Of a stretch of 64,000 nt of DNA, positions 36,729 through 45,297 are shown piece by piece. The notes beneath the pieces are model-generated. The model worked only from the letters and a program-made list of their open reading frames with translations, did no database searches and was not told the origin of the DNA. Position 1 is the first letter of the stretch. Each line of letters opens with the position of its first letter. The stretch spans positions 62,001-126,000 of the forward strand of contig NZ_JABJWY010000032.1 in the NCBI RefSeq assembly GCF_013167215.1, written 5' to 3'. This DNA is from Sphingobacterium prati (GTDB taxonomy: Bacteria > Bacteroidota > Bacteroidia > Sphingobacteriales > Sphingobacteriaceae). The position numbers were made by a program, and so were the translations under genes.

Positions 36729-37400
36729 ATGAATACCGAATCTACAATAAAAACTTCCTACGCTGGAATGATGTATTCACACGATTTCCAGCTTTGGTAT
36801 ACGTATCTCAGAAGGAGGATTAATAAAGAGTGGCGACCCGAAGAGCTTTCGTTCTTACTGGGCAAGCCCGATCATGCCTATCTCGATTTTGAGAAAATGT
36901 TTCAGGTCCGAAATTTTTTAGCACAGCAATCGCCTCTTCTCGATCGGATATATACAAGCTCATGGATCGAAGCGATGGAATTCCATCGAGAAGAATATGA
37001 AGTTTCTCAAGAGCGTCTGGTACGTCTTAAAATCGAAGAGGATGAGGTGAAATGGAGCTATTCCATTGAGGTGCCTTGGACCTTTTCAACGGGTAAAAAA
37101 AAGCCTCCTTCGCCGGGTCTGAGATTTGAGGAATGGAAAGCCGAGAAAGATCTTCAACTTGAATCGGATGCCATGCTCCATGTCCGGCAAAAACTGGAAG
37201 CATTACTGGAGAATAATTACTTTGAAAATGGTGCCACAGCGTTGCAAATGTTTCGTCAGGTCGAAAATACCGGTCTTGTTCATTTACAGATTTTACCTCG
37301 ATATCTCAAAAATGTCCTGTATAGTTTTATTCAACAAAACAAACTCGTTGTCAGAAATATCGAAAATAGTTATTCTTTTTTCTTGCCGGATTTTCAGTAA
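36729..37400 (+). CDS. Cluster protein A', paralogue of protein A
   Basis: About 223 residues from the ATG at 36729; an ATG pair at 36702 would add nine residues and overlap gene C. The 36729 start is preferred because it gives the same N-terminal length as protein A. Shared blocks with protein A are RI(x)nW/Y-x-R/P-EELxFLxGxxxxYxxDxE near the N-terminus and LExxYF(x)nTALQxFRQVE near the C-terminus. It differs by a proline/lysine-rich insert in the middle (STGKKKPPSPG). It ends the cluster and is followed at once by an 8-bp inverted repeat. Function unknown. Confidence 0.62.
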   Translation: MNTESTIKTSYAGMMYSHDFQLWYTYLRRRINKEWRPEELSFLLGKPDHAYLDFEKMFQVRNFLAQQSPLLDRIYTSSWIEAMEFHREEYEVSQERLVRLKIEEDEVKWSYSIEVPWTFSTGKKKPPSPGLRFEEWKAEKDLQLESDAMLHVRQKLEALLENNYFENGATALQMFRQVENTGLVHLQILPRYLKNVLYSFIQQNKLVVRNIENSYSFFLPDFQ

Positions 37401-37434
37401 GCTAGCCACAAACAGTATTTATTAAATGGCTAGC
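37401..37434 (+). terminator. Hairpin after the cluster
   Basis: GCTAGCCA (37401-37408) pairs with TGGCTAGC (37427-37434) around an 18-nt AT-rich loop, starting on the first base after the cluster's last stop codon. There is no T-run, so it may be a weak terminator or an mRNA 3'-end stabiliser. Confidence 0.45.
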
Positions 37435-37501
37435 GATGAGTAGAAAAACAATCATTATATTTATCCCAATGAATACAATGATTCCTAGCAATAGAATATT
37501 C

Positions 37502-37786
37502 ATGGTACCAACCATTTTGAAAGGAGTGGCTGGTACCATTTTTATTTTTGCTGTTTTGACTGTCATTTCCTACCAAGATAGTTTGCCTGTAGATGGTAAA
37601 ATAATTATTGGATTCCCTTGGGAGTACTATTCGGCGGGAACAGGGTATGATGCCGAATTGGATGAATATGCTAGCTTCGAAAATTTTGAGCCACTCAAAC
37701 TGATCGGCAATGTCCTTTTTGCGGCTGGTCTATATTTGATAATATTGCTGCCGATTCGGCTCCTTTTTCGGAAAAAGAAAAGTTAA
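37502..37786 (+). CDS. Small two-helix membrane protein
   Basis: Preferred start ATG 37502 gives 94 residues; ATGs at 37436, 37469 and 37478 are in frame and possible. Two hydrophobic segments (ILKGVAGTIFIFAVLTVISY near the N-terminus, and NVLFAAGLYLIILLPIRLLF near the C-terminus) flank a soluble loop of about 45 residues with several acidic positions, and the tail is RKKKS. By the positive-inside rule both ends would be cytoplasmic. No family is recognised. It sits between the HEPN/SNF2 cluster and the second SusC gene and could belong to neither. The start region contains a hairpin followed by T-rich sequence. Confidence 0.5.
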   Translation: MVPTILKGVAGTIFIFAVLTVISYQDSLPVDGKIIIGFPWEYYSAGTGYDAELDEYASFENFEPLKLIGNVLFAAGLYLIILLPIRLLFRKKKS

Positions 37787-37842
37787 TTCTATCTTTATTG
37801 TTATCCTTTTGTTAAGAATTAGTTGTTTGCTAACCCGGTTTA

Positions 37843-37879
37843 GTTAAAAACTATTAACCTTTTATTGATACTACCTTCA
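37843..37879 (+). promoter_or_regulatory. Probable promoter of the second SusC operon
   Basis: GTTAAAA at 37843-37849, a 22-bp spacer, then TACCTTCA at 37872-37879, about 45 bp before the SusC start. The two boxes match those ahead of the SusC gene at 18153. Confidence 0.4.
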
Positions 37880-37923
37880 TATTGCATTTGTAACCTTGTA
37901 CCCGTAAATCAAATGCACTACTT

Positions 37924-40900
37924 ATGAAAATTAAAACCAACAATGTCTTTTGGTTGTTATGTGCCATTGCAGCAAGCTCATCCGCTGTTCAAGCCAAACC
38001 GATCACAGAAACCCGATCACAATTCATGCAGGTGCAGGGTCCAGTCAAAGGTCGTGTGGTCGATGCCCAAGGGAATGCTGTTTCGGGGGCAACAGTTCAA
38101 AATTTGAAGAATAAAAAAACCGTTCAGTCGGACGTAAAAGGAAATTTTCAGATCGAAGCCGAAATTGGGGATAATCTTAGTATTTCATTTATCGGTTTTG
38201 CGAAATTGGTTCAACCTGTCGCTAAATCCAATGGGCAAATCTTTTCCTTACAGGACGATGAAAATACACTGGAGGAGGTTACTGTTTCAATTGGATATCA
38301 AAGAATTAGAAAGTCTGATGTCACAGGTGCTATTGCTAGCGTAAAGGCGGAAGAACTGAATTTGAGCGCGCCAAAGTTATCGCAAGCATTAGTTGGTAAA
38401 GTAGCGGGGGTGCAAGTGATGCAGACAAGTGGTGCTCCATACGATGGAACTAAAATGCGTGTCCGCGGTATGGGGTCGATTAACGCTGGTTCAGATCCAT
38501 TGTACGTTATCGATGGTTATCCAGCAGGGAACAATTTAAATATCAACCCCAACGATATTGAGTCCTTTGATGTTTTAAAAGACGCGGCCTCGGCAGCGAT
38601 CTACGGATCTCGTGGAGCTGGTGGTGTTATATTAATTACAACCAAGCGTGGTAAGGAAGGTAAAAGTAATGTGGACTACGAAGTATTGGGTGGCTTTGGT
38701 CAGCTTTCCAAGAAAATCGATGTTTTAAATTCAGAACAGTTTATTGATCTCTTGATCGATGGACGAAACAATTCTTATAGAGATCTTTTGGCAACAAAAG
38801 GAATTGCCTGGACGGATAACAAAAGATTTGACGATAATAAGACTCGTATTGCCAATGTGGGTAATGCCGGGTCGGTCAGTATACCAGAGGAATATTATGA
38901 TTTTTCAACGGGTACAGCCAAAAAATCAAAATACGATACCGATTGGCAGGATGCGCTATACCGTAATGCGCCTTTTCAACGTCATAACCTTTCAACGTAT
39001 GGCGGTAATGAAAAAAATCGTTATTTCCTCAGTGGATCTTATCAGAATCAGCAAGGTATCATGCTTGGAACAGATCAGAAAGTATTTAATTTCCGCGCTA
39101 ATTTGGACAGTAAAGTCAGCAAGAGACTGACGGTTGGAGCCAATGTGTCCTTCACATACAACGATAACAATGAGGTGACCACAGGTCGTTATGATCGAAG
39201 CCCATCCATGGCTGCCTTAATCTATTTGCCAACGTTACCTGTTTATAACGAAGATGGAACCTATGCAAAATACCTGATGGCTGATCTTTCAGCAAACAAT
39301 TATGGTATTCAGAATCCTGAAAATCCATTGGCCTATGTCACTGAGATCAAAAATAATCGCCGTGGAAAAAGAGGTTTGTATAATGCCTTTGCGGATTTTT
39401 CGATCATCGATGGCTTAAACCTGAAAGTGAATGGCGGATTGTCTACTTATGACGAAAAGTATGATTATTTCCGTCCGACAAGTATATCAGATGGAAACAA
39501 CAAACCATTTTCACCGCAGGCAATTTCTGCAGCCTATGCAGATGCCAAGTCAAAAAATGAATTGGACAAATTGCTCGAGACAACATTAAACTATAACAAG
39601 TCCTTCGGTGACAAACATCAGGTATCTGCTTTATTGGGCTATTCGGTTCAACGCACAGACTACGATTATCAGGGCGTAAGGGCCAACGGTTTTAATAACA
39701 ATGCAATTGGTGAAATTACGGACAAGGGAGCAGATCCTTCTAATTTCCAATTGCTAAAGGATGATACCTTCAAACGTACTACAACGCTTCAGTCATATTT
39801 TAGCCGGGTAAACTACAGTTTTGATTCAAAATATTTCCTTTCAGCTTCCATCCGTACCGATGGGTCGTCGCGCTTTGGGCCGAACAGCAAATGGGGAACT
39901 TTTCCTTCGGTGTCGGGCGGATGGACTCTTTCCAAGGAGGAGTTTTATACGGACTGGTTAGGCCAACAATCGACAGTTAAGCTAAGAGCGAGCTGGGGAC
40001 GTAGCGGTAACAATAACATCAAAGAATATCGTTCTGTTTCTGTTTTTAACTCTCCTACAGGTGTTGTTTTGGGAGATAAAGTGGAGACTTCATATACTGC
40101 TGGAGACCTATATGACCCCAATTTAAGCTGGGAAACTACCTCTCAATACAATGCGGGTCTTGATCTTGGACTATTGAAAGGCCGCTTGAACATTATGGCC
40201 AATTTTTATTTGAGCCGTTCATTTAATTTATTATTTGATCAACCAATTTCGGCGGTATCTGGATCAACGACAATATTGACAAACTTGCCAAATTCTAAGG
40301 TACAAAATAAAGGTTTTGATCTACAGGTCGACGCAACGCTAATTCGTAAGAATGACTTTGAACTTGGCTTTAGCGGAAATATCAATGTTAACCGTAATAA
40401 GGTGTTAGATTTGGGGGGATCATCGACGATATTAACGAATGGAGCTGAGCGCTCTTACTTGACCCATATTACGCAGGAAGGCAGCCCAATCGGTATGTTC
40501 TATGGCTTTAAAGTGCTTGGCGTAGCAACGGAAGATAATTACAAAACTGTCGCGCCTTCTGCGGCTTCAACAACACCTCTACAACCCGGAGATCTTTACT
40601 TCGAAGATGTGGACGGCAATGGCATCGTCAATGACGCTGATAAAAGAGTCATAGGCAATCCGCATCCGAATTTTACGTATGGCTTCGCTTTGAATGCGCG
40701 TTATGAAGCATTTGATATACGTGCTTCTTTTAATGGCTCTCAAGGAAATAAAGTGTTAGATGGTTATGATTATTATCTCTATAACATGGAAGGTTCCGGC
40801 AATCAATATGCGGATGTGGCACAACGTTATCGTTCGGCACAAAATCCAGGTAATGGTAAAGTATACCGCGCATCACGTGGTGGTACACAAAGTAATAGTA

Positions 40901-41175
40901 CACGCCTTTCGGATTTTTATCTCCAAGACGGTTCATTCTTGCGGATGACAAACATTGCATTGGGCTACAATCTTCCCAAAGGGCTAGCGGAGAAACTTAC
41001 ACTTTCTGGCGTAAGGGTCTATGCTACTGTCGACAATCCGTTTACAATTTCCAAATACAAAGGCTACAATCCAGAGCCGGATTATAACCAACGTGGCAAT
41101 TTAACTCCGGGAGTGGATTATGGACTATATCCATTGGTCAGATCTTATAATCTTGGTGTGAAAGTAACTTTCTAA
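37924..41175 (+). CDS. SusC-family TonB-dependent transporter
   Basis: Outer-membrane channel of 1083 residues: export signal (about 1-24), carboxypeptidase-regulatory-like domain (about 37-110, KGRVVDAQGNAVSGATVQN), TonB-box region (LEEVTVSIGYQ), plug with VRGMGSINAGSDPLYVIDG and IYGSRGAGGVILITTK, and a barrel ending in NLGVKVTF. No STN domain. It pairs with the SusD-like gene 110 bp downstream. No hydrolase is linked; the third gene encodes a DUF218 protein, so the cargo cannot be guessed from context. Confidence 0.93.
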   Translation: MKIKTNNVFWLLCAIAASSSAVQAKPITETRSQFMQVQGPVKGRVVDAQGNAVSGATVQNLKNKKTVQSDVKGNFQIEAEIGDNLSISFIGFAKLVQPVAKSNGQIFSLQDDENTLEEVTVSIGYQRIRKSDVTGAIASVKAEELNLSAPKLSQALVGKVAGVQVMQTSGAPYDGTKMRVRGMGSINAGSDPLYVIDGYPAGNNLNINPNDIESFDVLKDAASAAIYGSRGAGGVILITTKRGKEGKSNVDYEVLGGFGQLSKKIDVLNSEQFIDLLIDGRNNSYRDLLATKGIAWTDNKRFDDNKTRIANVGNAGSVSIPEEYYDFSTGTAKKSKYDTDWQDALYRNAPFQRHNLSTYGGNEKNRYFLSGSYQNQQGIMLGTDQKVFNFRANLDSKVSKRLTVGANVSFTYNDNNEVTTGRYDRSPSMAALIYLPTLPVYNEDGTYAKYLMADLSANNYGIQNPENPLAYVTEIKNNRRGKRGLYNAFADFSIIDGLNLKVNGGLSTYDEKYDYFRPTSISDGNNKPFSPQAISAAYADAKSKNELDKLLETTLNYNKSFGDKHQVSALLGYSVQRTDYDYQGVRANGFNNNAIGEITDKGADPSNFQLLKDDTFKRTTTLQSYFSRVNYSFDSKYFLSASIRTDGSSRFGPNSKWGTFPSVSGGWTLSKEEFYTDWLGQQSTVKLRASWGRSGNNNIKEYRSVSVFNSPTGVVLGDKVETSYTAGDLYDPNLSWETTSQYNAGLDLGLLKGRLNIMANFYLSRSFNLLFDQPISAVSGSTTILTNLPNSKVQNKGFDLQVDATLIRKNDFELGFSGNINVNRNKVLDLGGSSTILTNGAERSYLTHITQEGSPIGMFYGFKVLGVATEDNYKTVAPSAASTTPLQPGDLYFEDVDGNGIVNDADKRVIGNPHPNFTYGFALNARYEAFDIRASFNGSQGNKVLDGYDYYLYNMEGSGNQYADVAQRYRSAQNPGNGKVYRASRGGTQSNSTRLSDFYLQDGSFLRMTNIALGYNLPKGLAEKLTLSGVRVYATVDNPFTISKYKGYNPEPDYNQRGNLTPGVDYGLYPLVRSYNLGVKVTF

Positions 41176-41285
41176 TATCGTTGAAAAAAGCTGGCAAACC
41201 CATTATTCGGGAAGCGGCCGGTTAATAAAAAATAATGGAAGGACCCTGAAATTGGGTCTTTCCAAACCCATAAAAAATTGAACAG

Positions 41286-42806
41286 ATGAAAAAAAGATAT
41301 TTATTACCCTTTGCGTTGTTTGTTTTATCGTCGTGCAGCAAAGATTTCTTGAACCAGAAAGATCCCAATGCAGTACAGATCGATGATTACTTTAAATCGG
41401 AAAATGATGTGCTCTTAGCGGTTAACGGTCTCTATCAGTCCCTACGTTCGGGAAGCACAATTGGCGAATCGAGCACTTTATACAATGAAGAACGCTCAGA
41501 CAATAGTGGACGCAATGATAACCAATCCAATGCAGGGGAGCCTTTCCAGTTCAATGACTTTTCATTGCTGCCGAGTAATACCTATCTAAAGACACATTGG
41601 TCGGCCATGTACGCGGCAATCAGCCGTTGCAATGTTGTTCTCTCTCATGTGGATGAGGTGACTTTCTCCAGCGAAGAGTTAAAAGGGCGTTACATCGCAG
41701 AAGCAAAATTCGTGCGCGCATTATTGTATTTCCATATGGTACGTAAATTTGGCGATATTCCATTATCTACGGTACAGGTGACCAGCAAAGAGCAAGCAAA
41801 TGAATTGGCTTTCCGTCAGAAAGAGTCGATTGTTTACGAGCAGATTATTAAGGATTTGACGGAGGCATTGTCCAGCAATCTTCCCAATACGCAGAAAGAT
41901 TACGTGATTGGTAGAGCATCAAAAGCTGCCGTCAATACAATCTTGGGACAAGTATACTTAACTTTGGGAGCAACACAGAGATCGGGTAACGCCGAAAATT
42001 TTGCCAAAGCAGAACAATACCTCAATGCGGCCTATCAAATGCGTACTTTTGGCAAACTGAACGAAATCCCCTATGCGGATGTTTTCGATGTGACCAAGAA
42101 AAATAGCTGTAAAGAACTTGTTTTTCAGATTCAGTACAAGCAAGGCGACCAAAATTATAGTTCGAGCATCGCCCGTAATTACCAGGCACGAGGGGAGACC
42201 ATCAATTCACGTTATAACTCAACAGGTTCTGGTGAGGTCGTTAAACTAGATTTGATCAAGGATTACGAGCAAGACGATATACGAAAAGACTTCTCGGTCA
42301 AGTTTGCAGCGAATACGCAGGTGAACGATTGGTTCGTTACCAAATTTAGGGATAATAGTGACGCTGCAGGAACCAACGGCTGGGGTGGTAATGATTGGAT
42401 TTTGATCCGTTATGCGGATGTGATGTTGTTACTGGCCGAAGCGAAATTTCATTTGGGTAAAGACGCTGAAGCTATTGCGCTTTTGGATCAGGTACGTGAA
42501 CGTGCTGGATTGCCCTCCTATGCAAGCTCTATGCAAAATACCGCGTACAGAAGTAAATATCCTAGCCTGAAGGAAGCTATTTTGCACGAACGTAGAGTTG
42601 AATTGGCTTTCGAAAATCAACGTTGGTTTGACTTAATCCGGAACTATAATCCGCAGGAATTGGTGACGTACTTTAAAAGTAAAAACCAGGCGGATTATGG
42701 GAATGCTAAAATCTCCAATTTATCCACAAAGGATCGGTACTATCCAATTCCTTTCGATGAATATAAATTGGATCCACAGCGTATGTATCAAAATCCTGGT
42801 TATTAA
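41286..42806 (+). CDS. SusD/RagB-family surface lipoprotein
   Basis: Surface substrate-binding partner of the preceding SusC. The lipobox ends at C17 (FVLSSC), followed by SKDFLNQKDP, the charged segment typical of surface-exported Bacteroidota lipoproteins. The 506 residues show the SusD helical scaffold (AKFVRALLYFHMVRKFGDIP, LLLAEAKFHLGKDAEAIALL) and the usual ending RYYPIPFDEYKLDPQRMYQNPGY. It is 11 bp from the DUF218 gene and clearly in the same operon. Confidence 0.92.
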   Translation: MKKRYLLPFALFVLSSCSKDFLNQKDPNAVQIDDYFKSENDVLLAVNGLYQSLRSGSTIGESSTLYNEERSDNSGRNDNQSNAGEPFQFNDFSLLPSNTYLKTHWSAMYAAISRCNVVLSHVDEVTFSSEELKGRYIAEAKFVRALLYFHMVRKFGDIPLSTVQVTSKEQANELAFRQKESIVYEQIIKDLTEALSSNLPNTQKDYVIGRASKAAVNTILGQVYLTLGATQRSGNAENFAKAEQYLNAAYQMRTFGKLNEIPYADVFDVTKKNSCKELVFQIQYKQGDQNYSSSIARNYQARGETINSRYNSTGSGEVVKLDLIKDYEQDDIRKDFSVKFAANTQVNDWFVTKFRDNSDAAGTNGWGGNDWILIRYADVMLLLAEAKFHLGKDAEAIALLDQVRERAGLPSYASSMQNTAYRSKYPSLKEAILHERRVELAFENQRWFDLIRNYNPQELVTYFKSKNQADYGNAKISNLSTKDRYYPIPFDEYKLDPQRMYQNPGY

Positions 42807-42817
42807 TAGAATCGGAG

Positions 42818-44062
42818 ATGACAGGTATCCTTAAAAAGATCATTTTGTTGACTTTGGGAATATGCGGAATGTATATTTCCAAAGGCCAGCTCCAAGATCC
42901 TCCCGCTGGACCTCAAGACTGGGTAGTCCGTAAAAATTATTATGCAACCTATCTGTTGCTAAAGGATTCCGCCTTAACACAGCAGCTTTGTGCGTCTCCA
43001 GCTGTTTCAGCATTGTTGAACCAGCGGTTTGACCGTTTTAAGCAAAGTGATCATTGCAAAGATCTCAGCTGTTTTCTGGAAGCTTTTAAATGGGAAGATT
43101 CCGAGATCGAACTCTTGGCTGAACAAATTTCCAGTCAGACCAAGGGCAACAGGAAATTGGAGGAATTGGTTGAATCAGCTTTGATGCTATCAAAGGCTTA
43201 CGGTATACCGAGGGATGAAACTGCAAAAGTGTATCTTAAGAAAGCGCTGTTACAGGACTTTGGTGCCATGAACTATGTTGTTGATGTCTATGGCGGTGGC
43301 AAGAAGCCCAACTATCCCAAGATTGATTCAATTTCTTTTGATGTGAATCGTAAGGCTTACCTTCAGCTTTTGGATGATGTACGTCAAGATGTGCTAAAAG
43401 ATATTCCGACAGGTAAGGAGTCGCTTTTTATGACAATGATGACAGCAGTAAGGCTGCTTGAAATCAATGAACGTTGGGATGCCGCGCAATTAGAGCCACT
43501 GACAACACTGGAAAATAAAAAAGCGTTTGAACAAGTGAAAAGAACGGATTTTTCAGCCTACCCTTACAGCCTGTTGCTGACTCTGGGTGCAGGTCCAGAA
43601 ATCTATGGACAGCCGATCAGTCCGGGCGGAATGTTACGTGCACGCATGGCAGCCCGTAGTTATTTTGAAAAATTGGCGCCTTTTGTTGTACTTTCCGGCG
43701 GAAGGGTACACCCCTATAAAACAGCTTATATCGAAGCGATCGAGATGAAAAAATATCTAATGAATGTAATGGGAGTGCCGGAACAAGCGATCTTGATCGA
43801 TCCGCATGCCCGCCATACGACAACAAATCTGCGCAATACTGCCCGTATACTACTGAACTATGGATTTCCTAAAGATAAATTTGCCATTGTCAACAGCAGT
43901 AAGGTACATATCGATGCGGTAGAAAAAATGGCCGACCGTTGTATCCGTGAATTGGGTTATGTTCCCTACAGTCTTGGAAAACGAATTTCGGATGTTGTCA
44001 TCGAATTTCGTGCGACAGAAGAAGCATTTATAATCGATCCTGATGAACCTTTGGATCCATAG
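42818..44062 (+). CDS. Exported DUF218 (YdcF/SanA/ElyC-type) protein
   Basis: A 414-residue protein with an N-terminal hydrophobic export signal (about 1-22, ISKGQ). The first 240 residues are helical and unrecognised. The C-terminal part (about 245-400) is a DUF218 domain with LLTLGAGPEIYG, VVLSGGRVHPYKTAYIEA, MGVPEQAILIDPHARHTTTN and FAIVNSS, the Rossmann-like pattern of that family. DUF218 proteins have been linked to envelope functions in other bacteria, but the biochemical activity is unclear. Its tight coupling to susC/susD suggests it processes or senses the imported compound. Confidence 0.82.
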   Translation: MTGILKKIILLTLGICGMYISKGQLQDPPAGPQDWVVRKNYYATYLLLKDSALTQQLCASPAVSALLNQRFDRFKQSDHCKDLSCFLEAFKWEDSEIELLAEQISSQTKGNRKLEELVESALMLSKAYGIPRDETAKVYLKKALLQDFGAMNYVVDVYGGGKKPNYPKIDSISFDVNRKAYLQLLDDVRQDVLKDIPTGKESLFMTMMTAVRLLEINERWDAAQLEPLTTLENKKAFEQVKRTDFSAYPYSLLLTLGAGPEIYGQPISPGGMLRARMAARSYFEKLAPFVVLSGGRVHPYKTAYIEAIEMKKYLMNVMGVPEQAILIDPHARHTTTNLRNTARILLNYGFPKDKFAIVNSSKVHIDAVEKMADRCIRELGYVPYSLGKRISDVVIEFRATEEAFIIDPDEPLDP

Positions 44063-44121
44063 TAAATAATTCTACAATAAGTCTCCATATGAAATTGTCA
44101 ATTCTTGTTGGTATATGAGTA

Positions 44122-44159
44122 AAAACGGTATGTGAATGATGATATCCACATACCGTTTT
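44122..44159. terminator. Bidirectional terminator
   Basis: Perfect 13-bp stem AAAACGGTATGTG/CACATACCGTTTT with a 12-nt loop between the convergent DUF218 and oxidoreductase genes. A-rich and T-rich arm ends serve both strands. Confidence 0.85.
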
Positions 44160-44169
44160 GTGTAAAAGA

Positions 44170-45255
44170 TCAATTTAATACAATTGTCTTTCCCTCTTTT
44201 GCGGAACGCTTTGCAGCTTCCAAAATCTCAACCACCGTTACATTGTTACTAATGGAGCCTAGATCTGCTTCAGACTGTTGATTTCCGCTTAAGACCTGCT
44301 CCAAATACTGGATGTGATTTTCAAAATAAGGTTGATCCGTTGGGATGGCTGTTGGCTTCTCATTATGCTGTGTATATTCTACCAGTCTTTTATCATTTTG
44401 TGCATAGAGTTGGGCCTTTGTCCCAAATACCTGAAGATCTTTTACACTGTAAGGCCAAGCCCAAGATGCCTGTATAATACCAGTACTGCCATCGCGGTAC
44501 TTTAAGATAATCGTCGCATCATCCTCGACTTTGGGATAGATCTCGGGTTTCAGTTGATGTGTAATAGCACTGACAGAAATAGGACGCTCGCCATTCTTGA
44601 TCCAGGTCATTAGATTGGCGCCATAACAACCAAAATCCATTAAAGCACCGCCGCCATTTTTTTGTGGGTCCGTCAGCCAATCAAGAAAATAACTGCTGCA
44701 TCCGATCTCTTTTGGCCCTTCATGCCCATCCTTTACAATCATTCGTGTAACAGTTCCCACGGCATTTTGCTCCAATAATTGCTTGAGTTGCTGATTGCTC
44801 TTATACCAGGTCGTTTCATAATTGACAAAAAAAGGTGTTTTGTTTTCCCTGGAGAGTGTGGCGATACGTTTAGCATCAGCCAATGTGGTTGCCATTGGCT
44901 TCTCCACCATGACCGGTATTTTGCGTGGCAGACAGATTTCTGCTACCTGAATATGTTCATTGGTGGGATTGTAGGCAAGCACTACTTCGGGCTTTACTTT
45001 TTTTAATAATGCACCGAGATCCGCGTAAAAAACAGACTTCGGTAGATTGTATTGCGCTTGAATCTTATCAACCAGGATGCTGTTGGCTTCCGCTATTCCG
45101 ATAATCTCTACTTTCTTCTCTTTGTATAAGTTCAACAAGAGGTAAACATGGTCGTGATTGAGTCCGGCAACAGCTACTTTAAGTAGACTATCTGCATAAG
45201 CAGCATGCTGGAATAGCATGGTCAAGAAAAAAAATACCTTAATTATATGTTTCAT
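44170..45255 (-). CDS. Gfo/Idh/MocA-family protein with a Sec signal peptide
   Basis: A 361-residue protein of the NAD(P)-dependent sugar/inositol oxidoreductase family. The first 22 residues are a Sec-type signal (FFFLTMLFQHAAYA). The Rossmann domain follows, but the usual GxGxxG is replaced by VAVAGLNHDHV, a variant seen in some members. The EKP motif (MVEKPMATT) and the C-terminal beta domain (GGGALMDFGCYGANL) are present. Export by Sec would leave it without a ready supply of NAD unless the cofactor is retained, so its role is open. It is monocistronic. Confidence 0.85.
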   Translation of the reverse strand: MKHIIKVFFFLTMLFQHAAYADSLLKVAVAGLNHDHVYLLLNLYKEKKVEIIGIAEANSILVDKIQAQYNLPKSVFYADLGALLKKVKPEVVLAYNPTNEHIQVAEICLPRKIPVMVEKPMATTLADAKRIATLSRENKTPFFVNYETTWYKSNQQLKQLLEQNAVGTVTRMIVKDGHEGPKEIGCSSYFLDWLTDPQKNGGGALMDFGCYGANLMTWIKNGERPISVSAITHQLKPEIYPKVEDDATIILKYRDGSTGIIQASWAWPYSVKDLQVFGTKAQLYAQNDKRLVEYTQHNEKPTAIPTDQPYFENHIQYLEQVLSGNQQSEADLGSISNNVTVVEILEAAKRSAKEGKTIVLN

Positions 45256-45297
45256 CGTATACTGTTTAGGTACAATAAAGATAGCACTTTGAAATCT

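Noticed and set aside
29671..37400. Assignment of the cluster to a known defence system such as DISARM, BREX or a restriction-modification system
   Set aside because: No methyltransferase, phospholipase D, protease or other partner that defines those systems is present; the SNF2 motor alone is not diagnostic.
28884..37923. The accessory stretch as an integrated mobile element
   Set aside because: No integrase, transposase, relaxase, tRNA junction or terminal direct repeats could be found by eye, so mobility is not supported even though the base composition appears shifted.
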